64,000 nt of DNA from Ochotona curzoniae (lineage: Eukaryota > Chordata > Mammalia > Lagomorpha > Ochotonidae): positions 27,571,001 to 27,635,000 of the forward strand of contig NW_024465369.1 in assembly GCF_017591425.1 (NCBI RefSeq), in the 5' to 3' direction. Shown here in pieces: positions 10,788 through 22,696 of the stretch (position 1 is the first letter of the stretch; each line of letters opens with the position of its first letter). A program made the position numbers and the translations under genes. The notes under the pieces are model-generated. The model was not told the origin of the DNA. It searched no databases and saw only the letters and a list, made by a program, of their open reading frames with translations.

Positions 10788-11420
10788 ATGTACTTACATT
10801 TTTGTACTTTCATTGTAATACTCATAAATTTTCAACCCTATTCAATTAGAAATGCTATAAAACATAGAAACCAACATGCTTGACAACTCACTAATGGGCT
10901 TAGCTTTTCTGATGGTTTTCTGCCTGGATCAGGATGTGGAGGCACTGGTGTTTAAAGAGAAACACACACAAAAAATCCTACAAATAGGGAAAGATTGAGG
11001 CTTACTAATGTGGAAACCAGATCTAGTTGCTTATAAATGGAAAATATGTAGGAAGAGCCTATAATTTTTGCTACTATCTTTGGGCTTGGAAAAATGCCCA
11101 GGTTAGTGACAAAGGGAACTTTGGGGAAGACTCTAAATTTACCACAATCTAAGAGAAAATGGAAAGTCAAATGGATGGCTCCAATAAAAACACAAGCCTT
11201 GGAGAGTTCAAGGAATAATAGAAGAATTTCTATTGATTTCTTTTTCTAATGGAAATATGATTGTGATTTAAGAATTTAAATTATTTTGGAAATAAGCAGC
11301 AATTCTGTGTTTGCCATTAATTGTAGCTAAATCAATTAAAATCTGTTTTCTGGGCTGTTTTCACAAGCTCCAAGTAATTCAGCTTTGAAGCCTCTTTGTC
11401 TTGTCTGATCTTTGCCACAC
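10788..11420. other. Intergenic, nothing recognised
   Basis: Unique AT-rich sequence without coding signal. Confidence 0.45.
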
Positions 11421-11642
11421 CTTTAAAAGATTATTTGAAAGGTATGTTTACAGAGAGAAGGAGAGTCAGAGAGGAATAGATCTTTCGTCTGCTGATGGAT
11501 CCCCAGTCAAATAGGCTGGGCCAAAGTCAGGAGCCAGAATCCCATTCTAGTCAGCTAGGTGCATTTCCAGGCTGGTCTTTCATGTGGATGGCAGATGCTA
11601 AAGCACTTAGGCCATCTGCTGCTGCTTTTCCAGAGGCTGGGT
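11421..11642 (-). repeat. CSINE-type SINE, left part, interrupted
   Basis: 'aaaagattatttgaaaggta', 'gaggaatagatctttcgtc', 'gccatctgctgctgctttt'. The head of the element resumes at 11806, so the intervening DNA was inserted later. Confidence 0.8.
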
Positions 11643-11659
11643 CTCTAAGTGGCATGTTT

Positions 11660-11805
11660 TTTTTTCAGTTTTTTTTTGTTTGTTTGTTTTAATTCTTATT
11701 TTGGACTTTACAGTTTTGAAGGCATAGAGCATCTCACCTTTCTCAACTTTCCTCCATCCTGCTTTTCCCCTCTGCACTGTTCTTTGCATTTTCTAATAAT
11801 ATTTA
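11660..11805 (-). mobile_element. Likely L1 3' end inserted in a SINE
   Basis: A T-rich run (poly(A) in reverse), then 'ggactttacagttttgaagg' and a pyrimidine-rich stretch ('ctttcctccatcctgctttt' and 'cccctctgc'), which fits a minus-strand lagomorph L1 3' UTR. Family identity is uncertain. Confidence 0.5.
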
Positions 11806-11858
11806 GGATGTAGGTAAAGCAGTTGGCTTAACATGCTGAGCCACAACAGCAGTCGCAC
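11806..11858 (-). repeat. CSINE-type SINE, right part (head)
   Basis: 'ggatgtaggtaaagcag' then 'ggcttaacatgctgagccac' is the reversed tRNA-like head and completes the SINE begun at 11421. Confidence 0.7.
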
Positions 11859-11890
11859 TGAATTCACTGTTTCTTGAAGCACATGTCTCT

Positions 11891-12600
11891 CTTATTTATT
11901 TTTATATAAATTTATTTTATTTTTGATAATGTTTATGTAGTTGATAAGGTTGTATGCTCATGTGGATCACTGAGTGGGTAGGGAGGGGTCAAGGAATGGA
12001 AGACAGTGGATGAGACAACTGTTCCCAATTTTTTTTCTTCTTGTATCTGGGGGAAGAGGAGAGAGAAGAGGGGAAGGCCATTCCCAACAGCCTAACTGCA
12101 TCAGTACCCGGGGATGGGAGATGGCCACTTGGTTCATCCTAGGATCCACAGTGTTGAGTATCATCCACAAGTGGTTTCTGTAGTTCTGAGATGCTGTTGA
12201 TTTGTTGCTCCAAGGTTGAGGAAATCTTTCCAACGTCCATTGGCCAGCAGAGTCCAGCTTAGAAGACTCCCTAGATAGTTGCTGTCAAATCTTGGCCAGC
12301 AGTTGTTCAGTTTATTCTGCCCTCTGTCATGGTACTGGACATTCTCTGCAGGCCTCAATGAGCTGTCATGTCCTCCACGAGCATCTGGGTATGCTGTCCA
12401 CTGCACCAGCTCCAGCAACCAAGGAGGTCTAGTTCTGATACATGCATTGTCAAAACACAGATCCTGTGATTTCTCCCATGTTCATAGTTTTGGGTCCAGT
12501 TTTCCAGTTGGAAAGGAAGGGTGGTCTGCAAATAAATGTTGCCTGAGGTGACCCCAGACCTGACTCCGGCATGTGCCAGCCAGTGCAGTGTCCAGCTCAG
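11891..12600 (-). repeat. GC-rich interspersed repeat, 3' portion
   Basis: The reverse complement aligns with about 55140-55450 of the long copy: 'agtcaggtctggggtc' versus 'aatcaggtctgggatc', then 'agcatctcagaact' versus 'agcatttcagaactg', then a pyrimidine tract ending 'ccccagatacaagaag' versus 'ctccagatacagggaa'. Here the element runs on to an A-rich end (aaaaataaaataaa in reverse near 11920), suggesting a poly(A)-type 3' terminus and so a retroposon. Confidence 0.6.
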
Positions 12601-12745
12601 TTCATCACCTGCAACAGACTACACAAGAAATGGAAGCAGTCTAAGTGTCCATCTGTTGATGAATAGATAAGAATATAAAGAAAAGCTGGTGATGCGTACC
12701 ATAGAGAAAAGGAAGATGGGGAGAGATGTGAAATATGATTAAGGA
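12600..12745 (+). mobile_element. L1M-class fragment
   Basis: 'gaaatggaagcagtctaag' and 'tgtccatctgttgatgaata' + 'gataagaatataaag' are the classic L1 3' ORF2 end motif, on the plus strand. Confidence 0.65.
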
Positions 12746-12769
12746 ACTATTAAATTTTATTTTAATTGA

Positions 12770-13265
12770 TACTAATTTTTCAAATTCATTAGGGGAAATG
12801 TGTTACTTCAAAACACATACAGTGTGCAATAATCAAATCATGGTAATTAGCAAACTGCCACCTCAATCATTTATCATTTCTTTGTACTAGTAACAATTCC
12901 AAAATCTCTTTTTATCTGTATTGAAATTTGTAATGAATTATTGTTAATGTATAGTCCTTCAACAACAGTTCATAGGTCCATCATGCTGCTATCTAAGTGT
13001 ATCATGACATGCTGAATAGTGCTCCAATGAACATGACACAGTGATTTAAATTCCTTTGGATATATATCCTAGAGTCGGATTGCTGATCATTCGGTTAGGG
13101 TCTTTTGAATTTATTTTTGTGGTACCTGAACATTATTTTCTATAATGACATTAATTTACATGGCCACAAACAGTGTGTAACAGTTCCCACACATAACAAT
13201 TGCCACATTCTTACTAGCATCTGTCAGCATTTGATTTTCTGATAATAGCCATGTTTGTGTTCACA
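12770..13265 (-). mobile_element. L1 (L1MA-like) 3' UTR and ORF2 end
   Basis: Reversed L1 landmarks in order: 'gtgcaataatcaaatcatgg', 'cctcaatcatttatcatttc', 'gctccaatgaacatgac', 'ttggatatatatcctagagt', 'cacaaacagtgtgtaacag', 'ttgccacattcttactagc' and 'tgataatagccatg'. No intact reading frame. Confidence 0.85.
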
Positions 13266-13270
13266 AGAAA

Positions 13271-13360
13271 TTACACAACTTGCACATGCATTAAAACTTT
13301 ACATGGTACCCTGCAAGTATGAATACTTTTTATGATTGAAAATTTTTGACAAAAGAATTT
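13271..13360 (+). repeat. 90-bp segment, near-identical copy at 32772-32856
   Basis: Identical to 32772-32856 except for one substitution and a 5-bp indel. It abuts the end of an old, much more diverged L1. The origin is unknown. Confidence 0.8.
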
Positions 13361-14556
13361 AAGAAACAAAACATTATTTTTACGCTATCATGTGGTTATC
13401 AGTAACTCCCCTTCTCCCTTTTGTTTCCTTTAATACTTGAATTTTTGTTCATTGTATCATTTTAATTTTATTGTGATACATGAATAGTTATGTATCATTC
13501 ATTCATGTTTATTTTGATCTGTATTCTAATCTTAGATGTACAATTATATATAATTAAAGACTCCAAATAGTTTTGGAAAATGGAATTAAAAGATAAGTTT
13601 ATTTTGGTACAAAAAATGAAATTCATCCTCGAATGGATCTTATCAGAGGTCCTGAGTTTGTGAATTGTTGCACTTATAAACTTTTTTCTCTCACCTTAAC
13701 TCTATCTGTACAGGAGTCAGAGGTTGATTGGGATTTACGAACTTCTTGGTCTAAGAATTTTCTCTCTAGTCATATAGAGTTATTTTTCTTAATAGCTGGT
13801 ACCTTTTAGGAAGGGAAGTTGGTGAGTCTTCCATTTCTGCTTTTTTGTCTATCATTGTATTAAAAAAAATTCAAACATATACAGTTCTCTCCATTACTGC
13901 TAAGCCTTCAGCTATCAGCTGCCTCTCTACCCCAGAGGCCATACCTTCCCAACAGGTACACACATTTCTGCCCCTGCAGTGAGTGCTACAATGCACCCTG
14001 TGCCATCCTGTGCTCAGTATTTAGTCCTAAGTGGAATTCTTTCATTCTAGGAGTACAGTTCCTGCTGTTGTAGAGTCCTTGGTCCTCCCCTTGATTTGGT
14101 TCAGACATTGGGTTCTATCACTTGGGTTGTTACCAACATTATCAGTTCCTAATTAATCATGCTTTGAACATGGAGTAGTAATATTTTCATTGCTGTTTTT
14201 TTGGAGTTGTATGGATTTCTGGAGAATGTGGGTAGCAATATGGTTGTAGGCAGTCATCACCCTAAGATAACTGAAAGGATGATACAAGTCACCTGTTTTT
14301 ATTTTAATAGTTTGAGCTGGACTTGAGCATACAGCTAAAGTAAAGTCAGGTTTCTAGCAAATGACAATGAAGCCTTTGGTGGTGAAATGTGTTAGTAGCT
14401 ACAGTTGCTTCCTCTAATCCTCTAATCCCAGTAGAAGCCTAAACTCCTTATGTGCCATATTTTTGCATGCCTGTGATGTTGTATAAATTAGATACAGTAA
14501 GGATTAGCAACAACAATAAATTGTAATAATAACTGCACGGTAATAAAAGTTAGGCG
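13361..14556. other. Intergenic, no gene recognised
   Basis: Mixed AT-rich sequence with no coding ORF. 13860-14200 has a less AT-rich, repeat-like look but I cannot assign it. Confidence 0.4.
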
Positions 14557-15008
14557 GACGTATGTGGGGCTTGAAGGGTGAATAGGTCACTAATTCAACA
14601 GGACGGCAGTTAACAGTCAAGATCACTGTGTGGAACAGGATGGCAGCCAAGGAAAGAGCCCTGAGCATGAACCAGGGCAGGGGTCAAGTTGTTTCAATGA
14701 AAGACTGATTGGTCAGGGCCATTTCACTCACCTGCCCCTGGCCTACTGGAGGTGGCTTCCACAGTCATGCAGGTGACAGTTGGCTCCTGGTTATCCCCTC
14801 CTGGAATGCCTGGGATTCCTGACCTGAGGCTATTCGCTACCCTATAGAAGAAACTGAATTTCCCAAGTAAATCAGAACTGCTTAGACGGAACTCCTGTGG
14901 CGTATGTTTGTCTTTCACCTGCTGGGAGGTTGGATGGCAGGCTGCAGGCTCACCACCTCCAGCAACAGGGTTGCTAGAGGAATCTGTGGGGGAGATCCTG
15001 CAGATGTA
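14557..15008 (+). mobile_element. Solo LTR, second copy, with 6-bp target duplication
   Basis: The LTR body is 14563-15002, from TGTGGGGCTTG to ..CCTGCA. It is flanked by gacgta (14557-14562) and gatgta (15003-15008), a 6-bp duplication with one CpG-type change. It aligns end to end with the copy at 4427-4859 on the other strand. Landmarks are 'tggtcagggccatttcactc', 'gaaactgaatttccc' and 'gaatctgtgggggagat'. No gag/pol/env-like sequence adjoins it, so it is a solo LTR left by recombination. Confidence 0.8.
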
Positions 15009-16078
15009 GTTTCTCTCAAAATATCTTACTGTGCTACATTGACCCTTCTCCTTGTAATTAGATCATACAATGCCTGTGGGCTGACAAGACGTAAGAATGA
15101 TGTAGGGTTTGTGACATGTGTCTAGTTAGTAAATAAGGTCTAGTTGCATACTAACACTGCAGTAACATGTAGTCAATCTGATAACTTAGTTGATCATTGG
15201 TGGTTAAAGAACCAGTAGCATAGTCAGCATGGATATGATGGGTAAAAAGAGGATATAAATCCTGGATCAGGATTAGCAAGAGTGTGTGAAATTCCATTCC
15301 ATTATATGAAAGAGCACACCATTTAAAACATATGACTGTTTATTTCTGGAATTTTCAATTTAACATTTTAGGACTGAAATTCCCTATTAGTAATTGAGAA
15401 CACTGAAAATGAAACCATGGATAAAGAGGGGGAAACTACTGTAAAATGATTCACTTTAACAGAAGAGATTATGTGGGAATTATTCTAATACTTAGGGTAA
15501 AACAGTCATGTTATTCTTACCTGAATTTTCTTAGTTGCTGAGCTGTTGGCATCCCATCAATGATATAATGTTATGGAAGTGAAATCATACATTGTTTCAA
15601 TTATTTGGATGCAATTCTGAGACATAAATGGAAGTAATACAACATCTAGATAGAAAACAGCATTGTTAAGTCCGTTTTGCTCTAGCACTGTACGAGATGA
15701 AATGAAATTTTTAGGTGAAGAGAGGAATAAGCTTTGTAGTTATATATTCTTGATTTAAAATTTCATACAGTTACTTGGAAGGATGTCATATAACAACAAA
15801 GAAAGTAAACTTGAAACATCCGTGAAATCCTGCCAATAATTTTGATCAAGGAATGTTGGCAGGCTGAAGGAAATGTCTTATGAAGTAAATGTTGCCAAGC
15901 ACTTCTTATAATTACACTAGAGGGTTTTCTTCAGCTTAGTTGTCTATCAAGTTCTGTGATGACACAAGAACAGAGTAACTCAGAAAAGAGCAGTCAATGC
16001 CAGCTTTAGAGGTTAGGGCTGGCAGTATTTCCCATTTTTGTCTAGAGGTGAGTTCCCTATGGTGTAAATCTATTCCGT
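15009..16078. other. Intergenic, nothing recognised
   Basis: Unique AT-rich sequence with no ORF above background and no repeat signature. Confidence 0.45.
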
Positions 16079-16193
16079 AACTGTGCTGTCCAACAATAGA
16101 TATCAGCCATGTATGGCAAATGAATTGAGGAACTCAATTCTAATCTTGCTCACTTTAACTAAATATGAAATTATATAGCCACATATGGCTCAT
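16079..16193 (+). mobile_element. hAT-type non-autonomous DNA transposon relic
   Basis: Starts 'actgtgctgtccaacaatag', contains 'tgaggaactcaattctaat' and the late 'tatagccacatatggctc' block, which pairs with the early 'agccatgtatggca' block. This is the pattern of an old palindromic mammalian hAT MITE. The exact subfamily is not named. Confidence 0.55.
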
Positions 16194-16394
16194 TTTTTTA
16201 AAGTGACACACTTCCATAGGCTCAGGGATTTTCCTTTCCACCCTTCGCACTCCCCCTCCTCATCATTGCTTTTCCCTATATTATTACAATAGTCCTTTAG
16301 CAAGTCACAAATCTGCTGTTTAAGTGTATCATGGCATCATAGGCATAGGAAATAGCAGAAAGTCCAGCATCCTATTGTCCAGATATATCTATTT
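16194..16394 (-). mobile_element. Lagomorph L1 3' UTR
   Basis: 'ccataggctcagggattttc' then a C/T-rich tract 'cactccccctcctc', later 'agaaagtccagcatcctatt'. Same type as 59868-60040. Confidence 0.7.
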
Positions 16395-16800
16395 CACTAT
16401 TGGTGGGGGTGTAGGCCAGTACAGGCACCATGGAAGTCAGTATAGAGAGGGCTAAGAAAACGGAAAATTAATCTACCATATTACCCAGCTGTTCCACTTC
16501 AGGGAATATATTCACAGGAAATAAAATCTGCATTTGAGAAAGTGATCTGTAACCCCATATTTACAACAGCGCAATCTACAATAGTGAAGAATAGAAACAA
16601 CCCAAATGCCCATCAGAAGAAGAATAAAGAAAACTGTGATATATTTACTCCATGGGATACTACTCAACCATTTAAAAGAATAAAATTCTATCATTTACAG
16701 CAAATGGTTCCCACTTGAGGCCATTATGCTCAATGAAAAAAGCTAATCCCAAAGGGACAAATACCATGTATATACATATAGTTATCTAGAGAATCTGTAC
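16395..16800 (+). mobile_element. L1M-class ORF2 end / 3' UTR
   Basis: In order: 'gtgtaggccagtacaggcac', 'agctgttccacttcagg', 'gtaaccccatatttacaaca', 'aaacaacccaaatgcccatc', 'ctccatgggatactactcaa' and 'aaagggacaaataccatgta'. Degraded frame. Confidence 0.88.
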
Positions 16801-18600
16801 AATGGAATTGCCACACAAAGAAGTGAAGATACATTCAGTACTCATCTCCCAAGTAAAAATGTTCATAGCTGTTCTACTCGAAGCTTTATGTGGACAGCAT
16901 GACAGCAGTGGATTCAGACTTGAAGTTTACCTGGCAGAGGTAAAGGCAATGACCAGAACAGCAAGGAAGTGGGTGCGATATACATGTATCTGTCTGAGAA
17001 ATGGAGATAGATCAGCTGCTTTTGTTGCTGCTGTTGGGATACAACAGGAAATTTGCTTCTTCCTCTTGGTAGCACAAAACGCTGCTTGTAGCAAAGTTTT
17101 CAGGACATTCAATGGCTGCCTCTGATGTGTTTTACTGAACTAGGATTTACACATTAATATTTGTTTCCACTAACCCGTGATTATTACTTCGTACTAGTGA
17201 AGTAGATAGATAGAACATCACTCTGTGAATGGAGCATTTTGGATGCTATGTTTACATTCATAGCAATCACTCTTTTTATATTTCTTGATCCTCACACTAG
17301 TCCTGCTGTTACAGTGAGAACAATATTCACATTGGTTAGCCAGATCTGTGGATTATTGATTATTGGCTTGCTTACAATTTTGGCTAAGGCTCAGGACACA
17401 AAATCCCCGGGCTTTACTCCCAGGACTTTCTCTTGTTAGGTGTATAACTCTTAGATGTTGATTTAATCTATGCATCAGTTTTCATTTGAAATTCTTTTAA
17501 GGTTGAGATGAACTCGCATGTGTAAAGTATATGCCAGAGTGCCCTATGTTAGTTATTGAAACATTACATGAAATTTTAAAAAGACACTATCGAAACCAAA
17601 TATCTGCCACATGGTAGACATCGTAAACACTCTTGAGATGAGCATCCCGACAGATTTCTTAGGCTTTGCATCTGGCTCTGGGCAGCTCCAGAGTCTCAGG
17701 ACAGTTGCTTAAGCACTGTCATTATCTACCATAGGGTGGGATAGAGGAGAATCAGTAAGTTTCACTTACTGAGACCATGTCTGACTTTGCCATTAAATAT
17801 CTTCTAACTTAGCAATCTGGAGACAGAACTGTTTGCAAATGTGAATAGACACTCAGGTTAAGCTGGTGGAATACTCAATATTCTGTTGCTAAGGATCTAA
17901 GCCTATTCATGGAGTCCTATTTTTAGAATGTACAAGAATGAATCAGAGGCCTATGATTAATTATTAATGATTGTGAAATAACACTGTTGGATGACAGAAA
18001 GTAAAAAGTTTTAATAAGAGCTGCTCTGAGAGTTACTTTTAACAAACACATAAAAGGATTTTTGAAGTTATATATTACCTCTTGGGAACATTGCTTGTCT
18101 TGAATTTTTTTTCCTGAATGTCGATGCTTTAGTCATATCCTAAAGAGAAAACAACATGGCAATGAGAAACTTTGAAAAGATTAGTTTTAGCTCATCATTT
18201 ATTAGCATGAAGACGGAAATTCTGAAAATTTTGAATGTTTGACAACTTGTCAGAGTAAAATAAAATATTTTAAAATTTGAATTTTAGTGTCTTTACGAAT
18301 TAGTGGTATGTATTAGCTAATGTGTTCAAACTGTGTTCTCCACAAGTCAGAGGAAAAAACTCAGTCAGTTAGACACCTTGTCAAGTCACATGGACTGAAA
18401 GGGATGGGTGTGACCCCTAGCATTCCGACTTTGGAAACTACTCTCTTGACACCAATTTGTTTTTCTGATTCACATTAGGGATTAACCATTTATCATTAAA
18501 GAATGACATGAAAATTCAGTCTTGCACTGTTTTCATTCTTTTACAAATTGTCATAGCCATCCATGTGTTTAATACATATTGAACACACATTATACTAATA
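16801..18600. other. Intergenic, no gene recognised
   Basis: Includes a 107-codon open frame at 16802-17125 with no domain or low-complexity bias I recognise; I treat it as chance. A weak MIR-like stretch lies at about 17255-17430. Confidence 0.4.
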
Positions 18601-18624
18601 AGAGATCATTTTACCCAGAATTTA

Positions 18625-18775
18625 CCAGATAATGGCCTCAATACATCATCTTATTTAACCCTCACAGAAACACCACTAGGTAAATTACATAATCTGTGGT
18701 GTCTTGCAGCAAGTCATTATGGAGCTTAGTCGACAGCAGGTACTCTAAGCTAGTGCTTTTCAGAACCTTTTAGGT
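18625..18775 (-). mobile_element. MIR SINE relic
   Basis: 'cttatttaaccctcacag', 'aaacaccactaggtaaatta' and a late 'cagcaagtcattatggagc' follow the reversed MIR consensus. Confidence 0.5.
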
Positions 18776-19109
18776 GAGGATTGTGTTCAGTGCTGCAGAA
18801 CATGAAAGCTGCCTGCAAGAACTTGAAATTCGGTGTTGCTGTTAAGATATGCACACAAATAATTCTGGCACGCACTGGAGGAGTTTATTCCTGGAGATAC
18901 AGTTAATGTACTAGGAAATTCATCAGAGACAGCAGCTACTTCTGATACAGCCTGAAAGACTGGAAAGGATGTATGTGCTTATTAAATAACAAGAAGAGAT
19001 TGAGGAGATAGAATTCAGGTAGTGAAAGCAATCAATAGGAATTTTAAAGGAAAAGAAATTACTACAGCTGGGTTAGTAGTAAACTTAATTGCATTTTGTA
19101 ATACATTAA

Positions 19110-19383
19110 AAACTGATTTGAGAAGCTGAGAGATGAAGGGAAGCGAGAGGAAGAGACAGAGACATGGAGAGCAACATTCTTACTGATTGGTTCATTCTGA
19201 TGATGCTTGCGATGGCTAGGACTGAGCGTGGTGGAAGCCCTGGAACTCAATCTAGACTCTACACATGGATGGCAGGAACCTGACTACTTGTAGGACAACG
19301 TGGAGTCAGAAGCTGAAACTTGGCTCGAACCCTGGCTCTCCAGCATGAGATATGAGCATCTAAATCACTAGGCCAAGTGGTTT
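19110..19383 (-). repeat. Old CSINE-type SINE
   Basis: 'gaagagacagagacatgg', 'ttctgatgatgcttgcgatg', 'tggctcgaaccctggctc' and 'atctaaatcactaggcca' head. Well diverged. Confidence 0.65.
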
Positions 19384-19953
19384 CCACTTTAAAGTACCTC
19401 TTCTGAAGAGGCTTACTTGTCTGCAGTCACTGGAGTGATAGTTCTTGACAGTGCCTAAATCACCAAACTTCTGAATGGAATGTGGAAGGGAACCAGCCCA
19501 GATGCAACTTGATCAGATAGGAGGTGGATAAAATATTCTTTGCCCACAATGCTAAGGTCATGAAACTGAACACACTGTGAAGAAGGAATAGAAACCATCA
19601 CATAGGCGTGCCTGGCATCACAAAATCTGTGAGTCCCATTCTCTCTTCTTTGACAGCAATGGCAGAACTCATCTTCAGAAGACCTTGTTCTGTGTTCTTT
19701 CTTAGCAGATCAAGAACTTTATGTGTCTTTTTCTATCCTCTGTTATTACTAAGTAATTGCATATCTGGTTACAGACGCTCCTTTCTGTGTTCTCAAGTCT
19801 CTCTCGTCTTGCAAACACTGCCTTCCTGCTGCTCCAAAGCCTTCTTTTCTCTCTATAGCTAAGCTGTTAGAAGGAAGTATAAAGACTCACACATATTCCA
19901 TAATATGAAATTAAGCACTGTGCATTTCCTGATTGAAAAAAGCCAAGGGTTAT
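19384..19953. other. Intergenic, nothing recognised
   Basis: Pyrimidine-biased in 19610-19860, possibly a worn L2 stretch, but not clear enough to call. Confidence 0.4.
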
Positions 19954-20324
19954 TCTGATCTTTTATTTTTATTTATTTTTTTAAAGATTTATTTTTATTA
20001 TTTTTTCATTGGAAAGGCGGATATACAGAGAGGAGAGACAGAGAGGAAGATCTTCCGTCCGATGATTCACTCCCTAAGTGAGCGCAACGGGCCGATACTA
20101 TGCCGATCCGAAGCCAGGAGCCTCTTCTGGGTCTCCCACGCGGGTGCAGGTTCCTAAAGCTTTGGGCCGTCCTCGACTGCTTTCCCAGGCCACAGGCAGG
20201 GAGCTGGAAGGGAAGCGGGGCTGCTGGGATTAGAACCGGCGCCCATATGGGATCCCGGGCGTGCAAGGCGAGGACCTTTAACCACTTGCGCCACCGCGCC
20301 GGGCCCGTCTGATCTTTTATTTTT
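19954..20324 (-). repeat. Young CSINE-type SINE with 17-bp target duplication
   Basis: The SINE (19971-20307) is flanked by tctgatcttttattttt at 19954-19970 and 20308-20324, an exact 17-bp repeat. CpGs are largely kept ('acgcgggtgcagg', 'ggcgcccatatgggatcccg', 'ccaccgcgccgggccc'). By eye it is about 95% identical to the copy at 40780-41114, so it is recent. Confidence 0.95.
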
Positions 20325-20639
20325 TACGTGCACTTTCTCTGTACAACTATTCTTCATAAGCCCACCCGTGCTTCCCTGACTTTTGAATAGCTTTCATAAG
20401 ATTATTGGGTTTACTATTCACTGCATTTTGAAATGACTCTTCTAGCTTCCATATTTTTACAAAGTCTTACATATTTGAATTCTAGCCCTACTTTTATTTT
20501 AACGTAGATTGTTTTCCCAAGAAAGATTCTTCTTTCTCTCTGATAACTATTTTTATAGACACAGGTCCTAAAATTATATTTCCAACCTGATCACTTTGAG
20601 CCCTGGACATGCAATTCATTTGCTTAAGTAAGAAGTCCA

Positions 20640-20960
20640 CTTCAGCATCTCATAGAAATTTAACTGCCCCATGTTCAAAGCTGAACTCATGGTCATTTCC
20701 TCAAAATTCTCAAGTATTAAATTAAGCAAGCTACCATCTGTTCATTTTTTCCCCTTTCCTCATTAGAGACCTTAGAAATCACCAAACTTAAACACTTTTC
20801 TCCTTGACACTCAAGCAATCACTGAGCATGTCTGATTTTTTTTCTCAAAAAATATCTTAAACCTTCTGTTCTACTTTCATTTCTCTCACTGTCATGTTAG
20901 GCTAAGGAGCTTTCTGGTCTCATGTTAACTGTTGAAAATGCTTCCTTGTTCTTTGCTAAC
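20640..20960 (+). mobile_element. L2 LINE fragment
   Basis: 'catgttcaaagctgaactca', 'tggtcatttcctcaaaattc', 'ctccttgacactcaagcaat', 'aatatcttaaaccttctg' match, in order, the L2 region upstream of its 3' UTR. Strongly decayed. Confidence 0.6.
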
Positions 20961-21659
20961 TAAACATCCTCTCTTACCCCATACAGCCCAGTTTTTACAT
21001 GAAAACTACAATGCTATCAGTCTACAGCAACCACCAGCCAATCAGACAATGACCATCATGCCAATTTGTTGCTATTCTCCATAATGTCCCTGTTATCCAA
21101 TAGGGGTGACAAAAGATAATCATCATTTGTTGGAGAGGCCCAAGATGGCAATGCAATTGAGGAAATTTCAAGAATTTGTATCTTGAGAGATAGGTAAGAA
21201 CTTCTGTACCCATAGTGATCTCCTGTCAAGCTTCCCTAAATGGTACCAACCAAGCAAAGAGATTTCCGACAGTACTGCTACTGTCTGGAAAATCCCAGCC
21301 TGTGGACTCAGAGTTATTTTAAAGGGAGATGGAGAGAAGGAAATGGAGTCTTCTTTATGCTGGTCATTCTCCCCAAATGCCCTCAAGGGCAAGGTGAGGC
21401 TGAGGCCAGGAACCAGGAACTCTATCCAGTATTGAGCAGAGGAGAAAATTACAATTAAGTGGTAGCAGATGGAAGCTAGGACCCAGACTTCAATTTGGAG
21501 TAATTTGGATGCCTTTTCAGGACTCCCACGACTCGCCGCCTACTGCTCCTGCTAGTCCGTCCAGATCATGCCATTACCTTCGCTATAACAAGATGCTACA
21601 GTTAATACTAACAATTTGGGATTGCACATACTATGTTGTGGGGATTCCCTCTGTATTTT

Positions 21660-21815
21660 GCAAACTCAAGTCAGAATACTTCTCTGATTAAAATGCTGCC
21701 ACAACTTTTTTGGCTGTTAGGATGAAATCTCTAATCACAAGGGCTTTAAAACACAGTTCCAGTCTCCCATGTCTATGATTCACAGGCAGTTGTCCGGAAT
21801 ACATGCTCCGCCTGC
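21660..21815 (+). mobile_element. L2 LINE fragment, continuing the one at 20.6 kb
   Basis: 'cttctctgattaaaatgctg', 'ttttggctgttaggatgaaa', 'aaatctctaatcacaaggg' follow the next L2 segment (lab pattern: ttaaaatccttc..ttcctattg..aggataaaatctaaactcc). Same strand and order as 20640-20960. Confidence 0.55.
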
Positions 21816-22681
21816 CTGTAAGACTATGATTAGACCTAAACCACCGGTGTCTATATTTCCTGTGAAAATGCATTTACTGTCAATTACAAATAAGTTTTAG
21901 GTGTCACACCTGAAAAAATGATGGACTACCCAAAACCATGGGAAAATCAGGATGGAAATGGGATTGGGGGCAGGATGAAATAGTCTGTTTCTTTGAGATT
22001 GTGGTGAGTCGGTCAGAGATTAATGTCTGGCTGAAAGAAAATCTGAAGAGCCATTTTGAATCATTCTGGGTGATGATGAGGTCAGAAATCTACTTGCACT
22101 GGCTAAGGTGCAGAATAGAATGGAAAAAGACAGGACTGCCATGCATGAAGAAGCGTCTAGAAAAGTTTGCTCAAAACTAGAAAGTTTACGTTTTCATGGG
22201 ATGGAACTTGACCAAAACTGATTAGTTTTTAAGAGATGGGGTGGTTATCTTCTGAACTTGGAAGGTTTGGGTAAGTCCCCATTGTACATCATTAGGAGAG
22301 AATGGTGCAACTCTTCTCCTGTGGAAAGAGCAAAATGGCAGCTTAGGTCGCGGCTGAGTAATAATCATCGTGTAATTGTGCAAGTTGGGACCTTCATTAT
22401 CCAATTAAAACGCACTTCCTTCTTTGTCTTTCTTATTTCTAAGTATATGTACTTTGAGCTCTCTTCTGTGGTTTGAAAAATTCCCGTCTTTGAAACTAGA
22501 CCTGAAAAGATTATTCAATAGAAACCCATCTACGCAACGATTAAATCGGAACAAATCCAGATTTCTGGGATCTGTAGGAAAGGCTCGTGTTTCTCACGTC
22601 ATCTCGCTTTTCGTAGTCATAAGCTGGGGATACTGCAGGTTTGTTTGTGCAGAATTTTCTGTGAGGTTATTTTCGGTCTTC

Positions 22682-22696
22682 CCACATGAGGGCAGC
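22682..22696 (+). promoter_or_regulatory. Weak CTCF-like motif
   Basis: CCACATGAGGGCAGC matches the CTCF core except at two inner positions. It lies in the repeat-poor block. Weak on its own. Confidence 0.25.

Noticed and set aside
16802..17125. 107-codon open frame right after an L1M fragment
   Set aside because: No known domain, starts within repeat-flanking DNA, and no sign of selection can be seen from one sequence.
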